Assembly: GCA_947498505.1 (NCBI GenBank) | Contig: CANMKG010000008.1 | Location: forward strand, 62,001-126,000 | Source: an uncultured Maribacter sp. | GTDB taxonomy: Bacteria > Bacteroidota > Bacteroidia > Flavobacteriales > Flavobacteriaceae | Direction: 5' to 3' | Length of the DNA stretch: 64,000 nt | Part shown: positions 54,317 through 64,000 of the stretch, in pieces | Layout: the number at the start of each line of letters is the position of its first letter | Position numbering within the stretch: position 1 is the stretch's first letter | Made by a program: the position numbers and the translations under genes | The notes under the pieces: model-generated | What the model saw: the letters and a program-made list of their open reading frames with translations, nothing else | What the model was told of the DNA's origin: nothing | Databases searched by the model: none

Positions 54317-57300
54317 ATGAAAAAAAAGTTATTCGAATTTTTAACTAAAGGTATTCCGTTTGGAATATTTCTTTTGTTATTGGGTCTTCAACAGGTTCAT
54401 GCGCAAAATACTATTTCGGGTACTGTAGTAGACAATGAAAGTGTGCCGATACCGGGAGCGAATATTGTTGTTAAGGGAACGACGAACGGTGTTGTATCTG
54501 ATTTTGATGGAAATTTCACTATTAATGCTTCGTCAGATGACGTTTTAGTGATTTCATATATTGGATTTACTAAAAAAGAAGTAACGGTAGGAAGCCAATC
54601 TACAATTGCAGTTCAGTTGGATCCAGATGTGGAGGAATTAGATGCTGTTGTTGTAATTGGATACGGAACAGTAAAAAAAGCTGACGTTACGGGGTCTATA
54701 TCTCGCGTAGATTCTAAGTCGTTCGAAGATCAGCCCTTAACTCGAGTAGAGGAAGCTCTTCAAGGTAGAGCAGCGGGTGTTACCGTTTCTAAATCCAATG
54801 GGCAACCAGGTTCTCCGATTAAAGTACGTGTGCGTGGGGTTAACTCACTTACGGGAAATAATAGCCCTTTGGTGGTTGTTGATGGTGTCCTTGGAGGAGA
54901 CTTAAGTACGATAAACCCAAATGATATAGCTGCCATGGATGTTTTAAAGGACGCTTCGGCTACTGCTATTTATGGAGTAAGAGGTTCAAATGGAGTAATA
55001 ATAGTTACTACCAAGAAAGGATCTGGTAAGGCAAAAATTAATGTAGATTACTTTACTACGATTTCTGAAAGCCCTAATTCAATTCCTAGATTAAGCGCAG
55101 GTGACTTTGCTAGAATTGAAAATTTAAGAAGAACAAATTCAGGTGGAGCAGCTTTTTATACAGATCAACAGATTCAAGGTTTCGATGCAAGCGGGGGGAC
55201 AGATTATGAGCAAGAGTTACTAAGAACTGGAATTAGTCAAAATCTTGCCATATCGGCAAGTGGATCAGAAGGAAGTGTTAGGTATTTCTTATCGGGAAAT
55301 TATAGAGACGAAGAAGGTATTGTTATTAATACTGGATTTCAACAAATTTCTCTCCGTTCAAATATAGAGGCAAAAATTAATGACAAATTTAAGGTAGCAC
55401 TTAATATATATGGTAGTAAGGGAGAAACAAAAAATAATACTAATAGATTAGGGAATGGGCAGGGGAGTTTTATATATAAGGCTCTAACTTGGGATCCAAC
55501 TACGCCAGTTTTTGATGAGAATGGTAATTACAATATAAGATCTTCGGTTGCTTCTCTTAATGATAATCCTGTTAGAACACTTAGGGAAACTGATATACTT
55601 GACATTAATGAAAGACTAAATGCAACGCTTAATGCGACCTACCAGATTACAAACAATTTTGCTTATACATTGGTTTTAGGAACGCAATTATCTAATTTAA
55701 ATGTAGAACGTTATGCAGTTGAAGTTGGTGATGATCAACTTCCGCATACATCGTTTTTCAATAATAAGAATACAAGCTTTCAAATGAGTAATATTTTTAC
55801 TTGGCAAAAAGTGTTTAATGAGGCTCATGATATAAAATTAACTGGAGTTCAGGAATATTCTAATTCTAAATTTAGAGGTAATGGATATAATGCAAATGAT
55901 TTGTCATTACCTAATAGAGGTTTTTATTTTGCTGAGTTGGCACCTAATTCTGGTCAAACTGTTAATAATAATTTTAATGAAAGAGAATTATCTTCCTTTA
56001 TGTTGAGAGCAGAGTATATCTTAAATGATAATTTATTTTTAACTGCTACTGGTCGTTACGATGCGAGTTCTGTTTTTAGAAAAGATGAAAGATGGGGATT
56101 CTTTCCTTCTGTTGCATTGGCATACAGTTTGAACGACTTAGTTGAAGATTCTAATCTTTTTAGCACTTTAAAACTTAGAACAGGTTGGGGACAAGTAGGT
56201 AACCAAAACATTGGACCTTATTCTACATTTACCACCTTAGGTTTTAATAGTTATGCCGCAGATGGTAGTTCTGCAACAACTGGTACTTTCATTAATAGAA
56301 TTGGAAACCCTTTTGCAACATGGGAGACTACCACACAGTTTAATGCTGGTGTGGATATTGGTTTTGCCAATGGTCGGGGGAGTTTAAGCATAGATGGTTA
56401 TAAAAAGACAACGGAAGATTTATTACTAAATGCAACTATTCCTGATTATGATGGTGGAGAACTTGGTGGTAGAACAATTGTTAAAAACGTTGGTGAAGTT
56501 GAAAATTTAGGGCTAGATGTAACCTTGGGATATGATATTTTAGATACCGAGAATTTAAATTGGAATTCAAACCTGTCTTTATCCTACGTAAAAAATGAGG
56601 TTACTAAGTTAAACGATGGGTTGACCTCGATTCCTGGTCAATTTACTGCACCAGGTGGACAAGGTAATATCCTTAACTTTATTGAAGTTGGTCAACCGTT
56701 AGGGCAATTTAATGGAGCTACATTTTTAGGTACATGGAAGACCACAGATAATATTCCTTTAGATTCAGAGGGAGTTCCGGTTGCAGCTCCTGGAGAGGCA
56801 AAATACCTATTGGATGAAAACAACGAAATAGTTTTTGGTGCAATAGGAAACGGTACTCCTGATTTAACTTGGGGTTTTAACAATTCAATTACCTATAAAA
56901 ATTGGGATTTAAATGTTTTTTTACAAGGAGTTCATGGTTTTGATGTTTATAATATTCAACAAGCCGCTATTAATGGTGGAGCAGGAGATTCAAGAAGTTT
57001 CTTAGCACCTGAGCAGGTTAATCAGTGGACACCAACAAATGAAACTGATATACCTGCATTTGCGCATTTGTTTGAATCTAGTCGTTATGTAGAAAAAGGA
57101 GATTTCATTAGATTGAGTAACTTAACAATAGGGTATACGCTTGATGGTATTGAAGCTCTTGCTGGAGCAACTATTAAGCTTTATGCAGGTGGTCAAAATC
57201 TGTTTTTAATAACAGATTATTCTGGTTATGACCCTGAAGCCACATCTGCTAGAGGTAATCAAGGAAATGTAGATTCTTCTTCTGGTATCAATATTGGTGC

Positions 57301-57349
57301 TTATCCTAACCCTAGAACGTACACGTTAGGAATTAAGGTTGGATTTTAA
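54317..57349 (+). CDS. SusC/RagA-family TonB-dependent receptor (no STN domain)
   Basis: 1010 residues: signal peptide ending VHAQ (about 30), carboxypeptidase-regulatory-like domain at about 31-105 (ISGTVVDNESVPIPGANIVVKGT), TonB box/plug (VVVIGYGTVKKADVTGSI), conserved SPLVVVDGV and DVLKDASATAIYGVRGSNGVIIVTTK, then barrel to RTYTLGIKVGF. Unlike the first SusC it lacks an STN domain, so no sigma/anti-sigma relay is expected. Substrate unknown. Confidence 0.96.
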   Translation: MKKKLFEFLTKGIPFGIFLLLLGLQQVHAQNTISGTVVDNESVPIPGANIVVKGTTNGVVSDFDGNFTINASSDDVLVISYIGFTKKEVTVGSQSTIAVQLDPDVEELDAVVVIGYGTVKKADVTGSISRVDSKSFEDQPLTRVEEALQGRAAGVTVSKSNGQPGSPIKVRVRGVNSLTGNNSPLVVVDGVLGGDLSTINPNDIAAMDVLKDASATAIYGVRGSNGVIIVTTKKGSGKAKINVDYFTTISESPNSIPRLSAGDFARIENLRRTNSGGAAFYTDQQIQGFDASGGTDYEQELLRTGISQNLAISASGSEGSVRYFLSGNYRDEEGIVINTGFQQISLRSNIEAKINDKFKVALNIYGSKGETKNNTNRLGNGQGSFIYKALTWDPTTPVFDENGNYNIRSSVASLNDNPVRTLRETDILDINERLNATLNATYQITNNFAYTLVLGTQLSNLNVERYAVEVGDDQLPHTSFFNNKNTSFQMSNIFTWQKVFNEAHDIKLTGVQEYSNSKFRGNGYNANDLSLPNRGFYFAELAPNSGQTVNNNFNERELSSFMLRAEYILNDNLFLTATGRYDASSVFRKDERWGFFPSVALAYSLNDLVEDSNLFSTLKLRTGWGQVGNQNIGPYSTFTTLGFNSYAADGSSATTGTFINRIGNPFATWETTTQFNAGVDIGFANGRGSLSIDGYKKTTEDLLLNATIPDYDGGELGGRTIVKNVGEVENLGLDVTLGYDILDTENLNWNSNLSLSYVKNEVTKLNDGLTSIPGQFTAPGGQGNILNFIEVGQPLGQFNGATFLGTWKTTDNIPLDSEGVPVAAPGEAKYLLDENNEIVFGAIGNGTPDLTWGFNNSITYKNWDLNVFLQGVHGFDVYNIQQAAINGGAGDSRSFLAPEQVNQWTPTNETDIPAFAHLFESSRYVEKGDFIRLSNLTIGYTLDGIEALAGATIKLYAGGQNLFLITDYSGYDPEATSARGNQGNVDSSSGINIGAYPNPRTYTLGIKVGF

Positions 57350-57384
57350 CAGATAAATAAAATTAGTAGTAAAAAAAGTTAAAT

Positions 57385-58962
57385 ATGAAAACAATAAAAA
57401 TATATAAATTATTCAACTATAAACTGTTTGTGTTGACGGTGTTGACCAGTTTGGCGTTCCTGGGATGTGAACAATTTGATTTAGATGAAGTGCCTGGTAA
57501 CGCAAATTTAAATGCTGAACCCTACTCAAGTATTAAGGAGTTAGAGATAGGCGTAGAAGGTATATTTGGAAGACTAAATAAAGCAGCGTGGATGACTACC
57601 TTTTATGTAAACGGTTGGTCTGGTGATGACATGACAACGCATAGAGAAAGTAATAAAGCGGATTTCAGGGAATATGATCAAAGAAGTGTTTCAAGTACTA
57701 ATGGTAGATCCGCAACTAATTGGTCCGCGATATATGCAATGATAAAGGCTGCTAATACCGTACTAGCAAGTGTAGATGGTGTAGAATTTCCAGGAGAGGA
57801 AGCCAAAAGAGAAGAACTAATTGGACGGACTCATTTTTTACGTGGGCTAATGTTTTATCATTTAGCTCGTATACATGGTAGAATTGTATTACCATTGGAT
57901 TTAGAAATTAATTTTGAGCGTCCGTTAGCTACTCAAATTGAAGTATATCAGCAAATTGAGAGTGATTTATTAGCAGCAGAGTCTATGCTTCCTACCACAA
58001 CTAATTTAGGGGCTTCAATTCCAAATTCTGGCTCTGCCAGGGCTATTCTAGCTCGTTTATACTTAGATTGGGCTGGTTACCCAGAAAAAGATGCCTCTAA
58101 ATATGCAATGGCAGCTTCAAGTGCAAAACAAGTTATGGATGGTGGTCATGGTTTTGCCTTGGTAGATGATGTGTCTTCTCTATATACAATTGAAGGTAGG
58201 TTTAACACAGAATCGGTTTTTACTATAGCGTATTGTGCTTCTTGTGGTCTTCCAAATCGTAAGCACGGAAAATTAGGATTGCCAAATGATAAAGCTACAA
58301 ACGGATGGCAAGAAACTTTTGCTGAAATAAGGTATTTTGAAGATTTTCCTGATGGACCAAGAAAGGACGCAACATATCATACACAGGTACCACTAATTGC
58401 AAATTCAAGTGGAGATTTAGTAGCTACTAGTGATGTAGCTAATGCTACAGATGTTTTACCTTGGAATAATTTTGTGGATCAGCAACAACCTATGTTTAGG
58501 AAAATTGTGGGACCATTTGAAGAAGGAACTTTTTCTGGTTTTCAAAGTGATCGTAACGATTATTATATGAGATATGCAGAAGTGCTTTTAATTTATGCAG
58601 AAGCTTCAGGAGAAGCTGGCACAGCAGGTGCTGATGCCTGGGCAGCATTAAATGCAGTAAGAACCAGGGCGGGATTACCTGATGTAAGCGCTGCTGATGG
58701 AACTATTCAGGATTTAGCATTTACAGAAAGAAAATGGGAATTAGCTGGCGAATATTTGCGTTGGAACGATTTAGTTCGTAAAGAGCAAGTGGAAGCTGCT
58801 TTGGGTGGAACTGCTAGGAATCCACAAACTTCAATAAATGGACTAACGGGGCAACCAATAACTTCTGAAACAAATGAGATTCGTGGAGCTTTGACTCCAG
58901 CAAATTATTTTGCACCAAGACCTCAGGTAGAAGTTGATAGAAACCCTAACCTGGCTAATTAA
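57385..58962 (+). CDS. SusD/RagB-family glycan-binding lipoprotein
   Basis: 525 residues with a lipoprotein signal (AFLGCEQF, C28). The TPR-like SusD helices are visible (REELIGRTHFLRGLMFYHLARIHGR, SGSARAILARLYLDWAGYPE), as is the C-terminal FTERKWELAGEYLRWNDLVRKEQ and YFAPRPQVEVDRNPNLAN. It follows its susC by 35 nt and is closed by a strong terminator. Confidence 0.95.
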   Translation: MKTIKIYKLFNYKLFVLTVLTSLAFLGCEQFDLDEVPGNANLNAEPYSSIKELEIGVEGIFGRLNKAAWMTTFYVNGWSGDDMTTHRESNKADFREYDQRSVSSTNGRSATNWSAIYAMIKAANTVLASVDGVEFPGEEAKREELIGRTHFLRGLMFYHLARIHGRIVLPLDLEINFERPLATQIEVYQQIESDLLAAESMLPTTTNLGASIPNSGSARAILARLYLDWAGYPEKDASKYAMAASSAKQVMDGGHGFALVDDVSSLYTIEGRFNTESVFTIAYCASCGLPNRKHGKLGLPNDKATNGWQETFAEIRYFEDFPDGPRKDATYHTQVPLIANSSGDLVATSDVANATDVLPWNNFVDQQQPMFRKIVGPFEEGTFSGFQSDRNDYYMRYAEVLLIYAEASGEAGTAGADAWAALNAVRTRAGLPDVSAADGTIQDLAFTERKWELAGEYLRWNDLVRKEQVEAALGGTARNPQTSINGLTGQPITSETNEIRGALTPANYFAPRPQVEVDRNPNLAN

Positions 58963-58985
58963 AATAATTGTTAAGTTAGTTTGAG

Positions 58986-59026
58986 AAAACGGTAAGGTTT
59001 AGATTATACCTTACCGTTTTTATTTT
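58986..59026 (+). terminator. Terminator after the second susD
   Basis: AAAACGGTAAGGT (58986-58998) pairs perfectly with ACCTTACCGTTTT (59008-59020), followed by TATTTT. Confidence 0.9.
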
Positions 59027-59144
59027 AGTAACAACTATTTAAGATTAGTTTTAAAAATGTCAATATGAATGATAAATTTTGCAGCAGTTTGGAAACTGTT
59101 GTAAATTACAGTCTTTCCTAGAACGATTTCGTATTTTAAAACCA

Positions 59145-62100
59145 ATGACTATTATTAAATTATTTTTTCAAACGAAGAAAGTATTCATACGCTTAATATG
59201 TTTGTCATTACTTTCTGGTATTTATTCTTGTAAAGAAGATCAAAACACTTCAAAAAATATTGATAGCAAAAAAGAGGTTAAATTGTTTACCTCAATTTCA
59301 TCTGAAGAAACAGGTATTGATTTTGTAAATAAACTAGAGGAAACTTTAGAATCAAATTATTATCAATATATGTATACATACATTGGTGGAGGTGTCGCTG
59401 TTGGTGATGTTAATGATGATGGTTATTTAGATCTTTATTTTACATCAAATTCATCTAAAGACAAGCTTTATTTAAATATGGGAGATATGCACTTTAAAGA
59501 TATAACAGAAAGTGCTGGAATATCTCATCATGAAGGGTTTAATACTGGAGTTACCATGGTGGATGTTAATAGTGATGGCTATTTGGATATCTATGTTTCA
59601 AGAGGTGGATGGAAGGACGATAATGGTAAGTTTAAAAATTTGCTATACATAAATAATGGAAACGAAACATTTACTGAACGAGCCGAGGAATTGGGCTTGG
59701 CAGATGAAAACAGGACTATTCAGGCTTCTTTTTTTGATTTTGATAACGATAATGATATAGATGTTTATATATCCAATACTCCTGACATAACTAGCAGGAC
59801 AGAAGTACTGGATTTAGAAAAAATTCAAAAAGACCCAAAAACACTTGAGCTAAAAGGAAGTGATAAATTGTATGAAAATGATGGAACGGGTCATTTTACT
59901 GATATTTCAAAAAAAGCGGGACTACAATTTGATATCGGCTTTGGCTTAAACCCACAGGTTGGAGATTTAAATAATGATGGTTGGTTAGATATATACGTTT
60001 GTAATGATTTTAATACACCAGATTTGGCATATATCAATAATGCAGATGGAACATTTACCGAATCTAGGGATAAACTTTTTAAACACATGTCGTTTAATAG
60101 TATGGGAAGCGATATTGCAGATGTTAATAATGATGGCTTTTTAGATTTAATGACATTAGATATGAATCCGGAGGATTACATTAGATCTAAAACTACCATG
60201 GCAATGACCTCAATTTCCAGTTTTAAAGAAATGGTAGATAAAGGGTACCATTATCAATATATGCATAATATGTTACAGATGAATAATGGAAACGGAACCT
60301 TTAGCGAGGTTTCCAAAATGGCTGGAATAGCAAATACAGATTGGAGTTGGGCTATATTATCTGCCGATTTTGATTTGGATGGGTTTAATGATGTGTATGT
60401 TACGAATGGGGTTTATAGAGATGTAATAGATAGAGATAAGAATAACGAAATATTACAAACCCTTCGCGCCAATAATAGAAAACCTACAAAAGAAGATTTT
60501 TTAAAGTTTGCGCAAATGCTACCGCAACAAAAGTTAAACAATTACTTTTTTCAAAATAAACAAGATGGTAGTTTTAAAAATGTAACAAATCAATGGGTAG
60601 ATAGCAAGCCAACGTTTTCTAATGGAGCAGTATATGCGGATTTAGATAATGATGGAGATTTGGATATTGTTGTAAATAATATTAATGAAAAAGCAACAGT
60701 TTTAAAAAATAACACCCTCGAAAACAAAAGACTTTACTTTTTAAAAGTAGAATTTATAGGTCCAGATAAAAATGTATTTGGAATTGGTACTACGGTTAAT
60801 CTTTATTTTAAAGATGGTACGAAACAAACAAAACAGTTAATTCCAACTAGAGGGTTTTTATCTTCGGTATCTAATGTATTGCATTTTGGTTTAGATAAAA
60901 AAATGAATGTTGATAGCTTAGAAATAATATGGCCAGATGGTAAAGTACAAGTGTTGAAAGATGTAAATGTAAACCAAAGCCTTCTTGTAAATTATATTTA
61001 TGCTAAAGATGAGAAAATAACAAACCCCGAAAGTGAAAAGCTGTTTACTAAAATTCCTTTAGAATTAAAGCATGTGGATCCTTATTACAATGATTATAAT
61101 TTGCAAATTTTATTACCTCATAAACTTTCTCAAACGGGTCCTACAATAGCTAAGGCAGATGTGAACGGAGATGGAATTGAAGATGTTTTTATAGGGGGAG
61201 GAAAAACACAACCAGGGCAATTATTACTAAATAAGAAATCAGGAAAATTCAATTCAAAAAAACTTCCAGTATTTGAAAAGGATAAGCAATATGAGGATGT
61301 TGGAAGCACTTTTTTTGATGCTGATAACGATGGAAATCTAGATTTATATGTTGCAAGTGGCAGTTATGAAAATACTAGAACACCAAGATTACTTGTTGAT
61401 AGGCTATATTTAAATAATGGTAAAGGAGATTTCACTGCAGCTAAAAATAAGCTACCAGAAATGGCAACAGCAAGCTCGGTAGTAATATCATCGGACTATG
61501 ATGGTGATGGAGATCAAGATTTGTTTGTTGGGGGACGGGTAATCCCAGGCAAGTACCCTCATGCCCCTACTAGTTATCTGCTAGTAAATAATAATGGTGT
61601 TTTTTCTATTGCTACTCCCTCTTTGGCTCCTGAACTTGAAAAAGTTGGTATGGTAACTGATGCTGTTTGGGTGGATGTAAACAATGATAAAAAGCAAGAT
61701 TTGGTTGTTGTTGGAGAATGGATGGGAATAGAAGTATTTATTAATGAAAATAATACCTTAGTTAAAGGAGGTAGCAATTATGAAGTCTTGTCAGAATCTG
61801 TGGGATGGTGGAATAGGGTAATTGTAGAGGATGTTGACAATGATGGAGATAAAGATATTATAGCAGGAAATTTAGGGTTAAATTATAAGTTTCATGCATC
61901 AAAAGAAGAACCTTTTCATGTGTATACGAAGGATTTTGACTTCAATGGAACTCAGGACATAGTTTTGGCAACAAAGTACGAAGGTAAACAGGTTCCTGTG
62001 CGAGGAAAAACATGTATGACGCAGCAACTTCCACATTTAAGTGGAAAAATACCTTCTTATGTAGATTTTGCAAGTAAAGGTGTAAGTGAAATTGTTGGCC

Positions 62101-62510
62101 CCGGCATTGCTTCGGCCTTACATTATGAGGCTACCGAATTTAAATCCGGGATTTTCATTAACAATAAAAATGAAGGTTTTGAATTTAAACCATTTGATAT
62201 GAGCGTGCAAAAGTCGCCCATAAATAGTATAGTTTACGAGGATTTTGATGGAGATGATATACCCGATTTAATTCTAGCGGGTAATAATCATATGTCTGAA
62301 GTTGAAACAACCAGATCAGATGCTGGTATTGGTAATTTTTTGAAAGGAAATAGTAAAGGAAGTTTCAATGTGGTCTCTCATATAAAATCAGGTTTTTTTG
62401 TTGATGGAGACGTTAGAAACGTTATTTTAATTGATTCAAAGAACAATAACTTCTTGTTTGTTGCTAATAATAATGAAAAACACGAACTATTTAAGGTAAA
62501 TATTCCATAA
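59145..62510 (+). CDS. Large FG-GAP/VCBS-repeat lipoprotein with ASPIC/UnbV domain
   Basis: 1121 residues from the ATG at 59145; an in-frame TTG at 59079 would add residues before the lipoprotein signal (SGIYSCKED, C29). About 14 calcium-loop motifs of the FG-GAP type occur (DVNDDGYLDLYF, DLNNDGWLDIYV, DLDNDGDLDIVV, DADNDGNLDLYV, DVDNDGDKDIIA), arranged in two propeller-like blocks. Between them, at about 525-640, is an ASPIC/UnbV domain (PTRGFLSSVSNVLHFGLDK, IIWPDGKVQVL). These CRTAC1-like surface proteins are often linked to SusCD loci. Their role is unclear, possibly glycan binding. Confidence 0.9.
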   Translation: MTIIKLFFQTKKVFIRLICLSLLSGIYSCKEDQNTSKNIDSKKEVKLFTSISSEETGIDFVNKLEETLESNYYQYMYTYIGGGVAVGDVNDDGYLDLYFTSNSSKDKLYLNMGDMHFKDITESAGISHHEGFNTGVTMVDVNSDGYLDIYVSRGGWKDDNGKFKNLLYINNGNETFTERAEELGLADENRTIQASFFDFDNDNDIDVYISNTPDITSRTEVLDLEKIQKDPKTLELKGSDKLYENDGTGHFTDISKKAGLQFDIGFGLNPQVGDLNNDGWLDIYVCNDFNTPDLAYINNADGTFTESRDKLFKHMSFNSMGSDIADVNNDGFLDLMTLDMNPEDYIRSKTTMAMTSISSFKEMVDKGYHYQYMHNMLQMNNGNGTFSEVSKMAGIANTDWSWAILSADFDLDGFNDVYVTNGVYRDVIDRDKNNEILQTLRANNRKPTKEDFLKFAQMLPQQKLNNYFFQNKQDGSFKNVTNQWVDSKPTFSNGAVYADLDNDGDLDIVVNNINEKATVLKNNTLENKRLYFLKVEFIGPDKNVFGIGTTVNLYFKDGTKQTKQLIPTRGFLSSVSNVLHFGLDKKMNVDSLEIIWPDGKVQVLKDVNVNQSLLVNYIYAKDEKITNPESEKLFTKIPLELKHVDPYYNDYNLQILLPHKLSQTGPTIAKADVNGDGIEDVFIGGGKTQPGQLLLNKKSGKFNSKKLPVFEKDKQYEDVGSTFFDADNDGNLDLYVASGSYENTRTPRLLVDRLYLNNGKGDFTAAKNKLPEMATASSVVISSDYDGDGDQDLFVGGRVIPGKYPHAPTSYLLVNNNGVFSIATPSLAPELEKVGMVTDAVWVDVNNDKKQDLVVVGEWMGIEVFINENNTLVKGGSNYEVLSESVGWWNRVIVEDVDNDGDKDIIAGNLGLNYKFHASKEEPFHVYTKDFDFNGTQDIVLATKYEGKQVPVRGKTCMTQQLPHLSGKIPSYVDFASKGVSEIVGPGIASALHYEATEFKSGIFINNKNEGFEFKPFDMSVQKSPINSIVYEDFDGDDIPDLILAGNNHMSEVETTRSDAGIGNFLKGNSKGSFNVVSHIKSGFFVDGDVRNVILIDSKNNNFLFVANNNEKHELFKVNIP

Positions 62511-62526
62511 TATTCCTGTCAAAAAG

Positions 62527-62534
62527 TATATTTG
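62527..62534 (+). promoter_or_regulatory. Possible -7 box of the TPR regulator gene
   Basis: TATATTTG fits TAnnTTTG. No TTTG lies at the right distance upstream, so confidence is low. Confidence 0.3.
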
Positions 62535-62591
62535 ACAAAATCAATCTAAATATAAGAGTGCGTAATGTTTTTTGAACCGGTAGTAAACTTA

Positions 62592-64000
62592 ATGAAGATG
62601 AGGTTTGTTTTTCTTCTTTTTTTCTTCTTTAGCTTTAATGGAGTTGCTCAAGACAATTTCAAGCTACAAAATAATAAAATAGATTACATAAAAAGGGCAC
62701 GAGAACTAAGGTTTACAGATTTAGATAGCTCAATGTATTTATTTGAAAAAGCTCATGAAACGCTTTTAATAGAAGGAGATACCGTGGAAGCTATAAATGC
62801 TTTGTTGGAAATGCCAGATATGTATGGACAACAAGTTAATTACGGTAAGTCTTATAACGGTATTTGGCATGCACTTGTTCTTGCTGAAAATATAGAGAAT
62901 GATCACTTAAGGGCTTCCATATATAATAGGTTGGGAAGATTGTATAGCTTTTTTAAAAGAAAAGATAAAGCCTTTAGGTATCTAAACACTTCTTTGAAAA
63001 TTAATAAAGACCTTATAAAAAGGGGACTGTTGGGCAAATCTGCGTTGATTGAGAACTATTATTTATTAACGGCTACATATAGAGAAATAGGTCAACCCAA
63101 AATAAGTGAGGTGTATTTAGATAGTTGTTCTCAAGTATTAAGACAAGTAGCTGGTTCTAGGCTTAAGTCTTATATAGAAATGGAAAGGGCACATATTTTA
63201 ACCTATCAAGGAAAAACTGCGCAAGCCGTAGATTTATTTGAGGAAATAGAGCCTTGGTTTAAAAAAAATAGACCATCTTATTTAGTTTTAGTATATACTT
63301 ATTGGGGAGATGTTTATAGCAAACTACAAGACCTAGAACAAAGTGAAAAGTATTATAATAAAGCAATTGAGACCGCCCAGGAATATTCAAGTCATTTAGA
63401 TTTTTCAGCATTAACTCATGAAAGACTTGCGGATTTGTACTTAAAAAAAGGTGATAAAGATAAAGTCATTTATAACTTAAAGAAGGCTAAAGATTTAGAC
63501 GCTCATTTTTTTGATAGTAGAAGCGAAAACAATAAACTTTTTTTAGAAATTAAAGACAAGTATATATTAAGTAAAGAACGTCAAGAAAAGTTTATTCAAA
63601 AACAACGGGTAGAAAAATTAGAACAACAAGATCAAATATTGCTTTTACAACGAATTATATTGCTAGGTGCTATATTGTTTTTGTTGATTATTGGTTTAGT
63701 TTATTTCCGAATTATTAGAATAAAACATAGGGCGGAAAAAAAGTTAATTGCGCGCAATAAAGAGTTAGAACTTATAAAATCAAAAGAGCTTATAGAATTA
63801 AAAAATAAAGAATTGGCGTCCTCGGCTTTAGAATTAGTGGAGAAAAATGAGCTACTAGGAAATTTAAAAAATAAGCTTAGTAGTAAAAACTTCAATAATG
63901 CTAAAGATAAGAGCGAAGTTAAAAAAATGTTGAACTCCATTGCGTTAAGCAATAATCAAAGTTGGGAGGAATTTAAATTACGTTTTACAGCCGTAAATGA
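62592..64000 (+). CDS. TPR-containing membrane sensor/regulator, 3' end beyond the window
   Basis: An open frame starting at ATG 62592 (signal peptide MKMRFVFLLFFFFSFNGVAQ; an in-frame ATG at 62565 is possible) runs uninterrupted to the right edge, about 470 residues. It has TPR-like helical repeats at about 30-330 in the periplasm, one transmembrane helix near 352-376 (IILLGAILFLLIIGLVYF) and a cytoplasmic coiled coil. This is the layout of Bacteroidetes SusR-type or TPR-LuxR regulators, whose DNA-binding domain would lie beyond the edge. It may control the upstream SusCD locus. Confidence 0.8.
   Translation, partial: MKMRFVFLLFFFFSFNGVAQDNFKLQNNKIDYIKRARELRFTDLDSSMYLFEKAHETLLIEGDTVEAINALLEMPDMYGQQVNYGKSYNGIWHALVLAENIENDHLRASIYNRLGRLYSFFKRKDKAFRYLNTSLKINKDLIKRGLLGKSALIENYYLLTATYREIGQPKISEVYLDSCSQVLRQVAGSRLKSYIEMERAHILTYQGKTAQAVDLFEEIEPWFKKNRPSYLVLVYTYWGDVYSKLQDLEQSEKYYNKAIETAQEYSSHLDFSALTHERLADLYLKKGDKDKVIYNLKKAKDLDAHFFDSRSENNKLFLEIKDKYILSKERQEKFIQKQRVEKLEQQDQILLLQRIILLGAILFLLIIGLVYFRIIRIKHRAEKKLIARNKELELIKSKELIELKNKELASSALELVEKNELLGNLKNKLSSKNFNNAKDKSEVKKMLNSIALSNNQSWEEFKLRFTAVN

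Overview
The window looks like chromosome from a marine member of the Flavobacteriaceae (Bacteroidetes); the genus cannot be named from what is visible. The DNA is AT-rich. It carries two SusC/SusD pairs, an ECF sigma/FecR pair, GSCFA, DUF4136 and ASPIC/UnbV proteins, lipoproteins with short Bacteroidetes lipoboxes, and a few promoters fitting the Bacteroidetes TTTG / TAnnTTTG consensus.

Layout. (1) 1-4757: end of an adaptor gene, an RND pump and a TolC-type channel, an exporter operon. (2) 4754-6241: small cell-envelope and hypothetical genes. (3) 6414-16644: a compact polysaccharide utilisation locus: ECF sigma factor, FecR anti-sigma factor, STN-containing SusC, SusD, a sulfatase with the CxPxR formylglycine signature, and a secreted GH43 glycosidase. 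This fits import and degradation of a sulfated, xylose- or arabinose-containing glycan. (4) 16752-20190: tRNA-Arg, a sorbosone-dehydrogenase/cytochrome c lipoprotein and a HExxH protease-like protein.

(5) 20324-36371: a 16-kb integrated element in the 3' end of an initiator tRNA gene. It is bounded by 46-bp direct repeats: an intact tRNA-fMet on the right and a 3' fragment on the left. It encodes a tyrosine recombinase, a winged-helix-like protein and a BfmA/BtgA-like mobilization protein, then a 1-kb non-coding gap. After the gap comes a tightly packed nine-gene unit on one strand: hipB, hipS, hipT (a split-HipA, HipBST-like toxin-antitoxin), hsdM, hsdS, an unknown membrane/coiled-coil gene, a GmrSD-like DUF262/HNH gene, hsdR and a YgjP-like metallopeptidase gene. 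This defence unit is the most interesting part of the window, especially the unknown gene at 29258-30181 and the coupling of a tripartite toxin-antitoxin to a type I restriction system.

(6) 36504-53742: mostly core genes: AGCS symporter, era, a choice-of-anchor I lipoprotein, a NeuD-like acetyltransferase, der, a DUF6786-like secreted protein, an M23 peptidase/MerR/LemA/two-TPM operon, alaS, a GSCFA protein with an internal 21-bp tandem repeat, an aromatic amino acid hydroxylase with a long C-terminal extension and a DUF4136 lipoprotein. (7) 54317-64000: a second SusC/SusD pair, a large FG-GAP/ASPIC lipoprotein and the start of a TPR sensor/regulator gene cut by the window end.

All functional calls are from motif reading alone; no database search was run.
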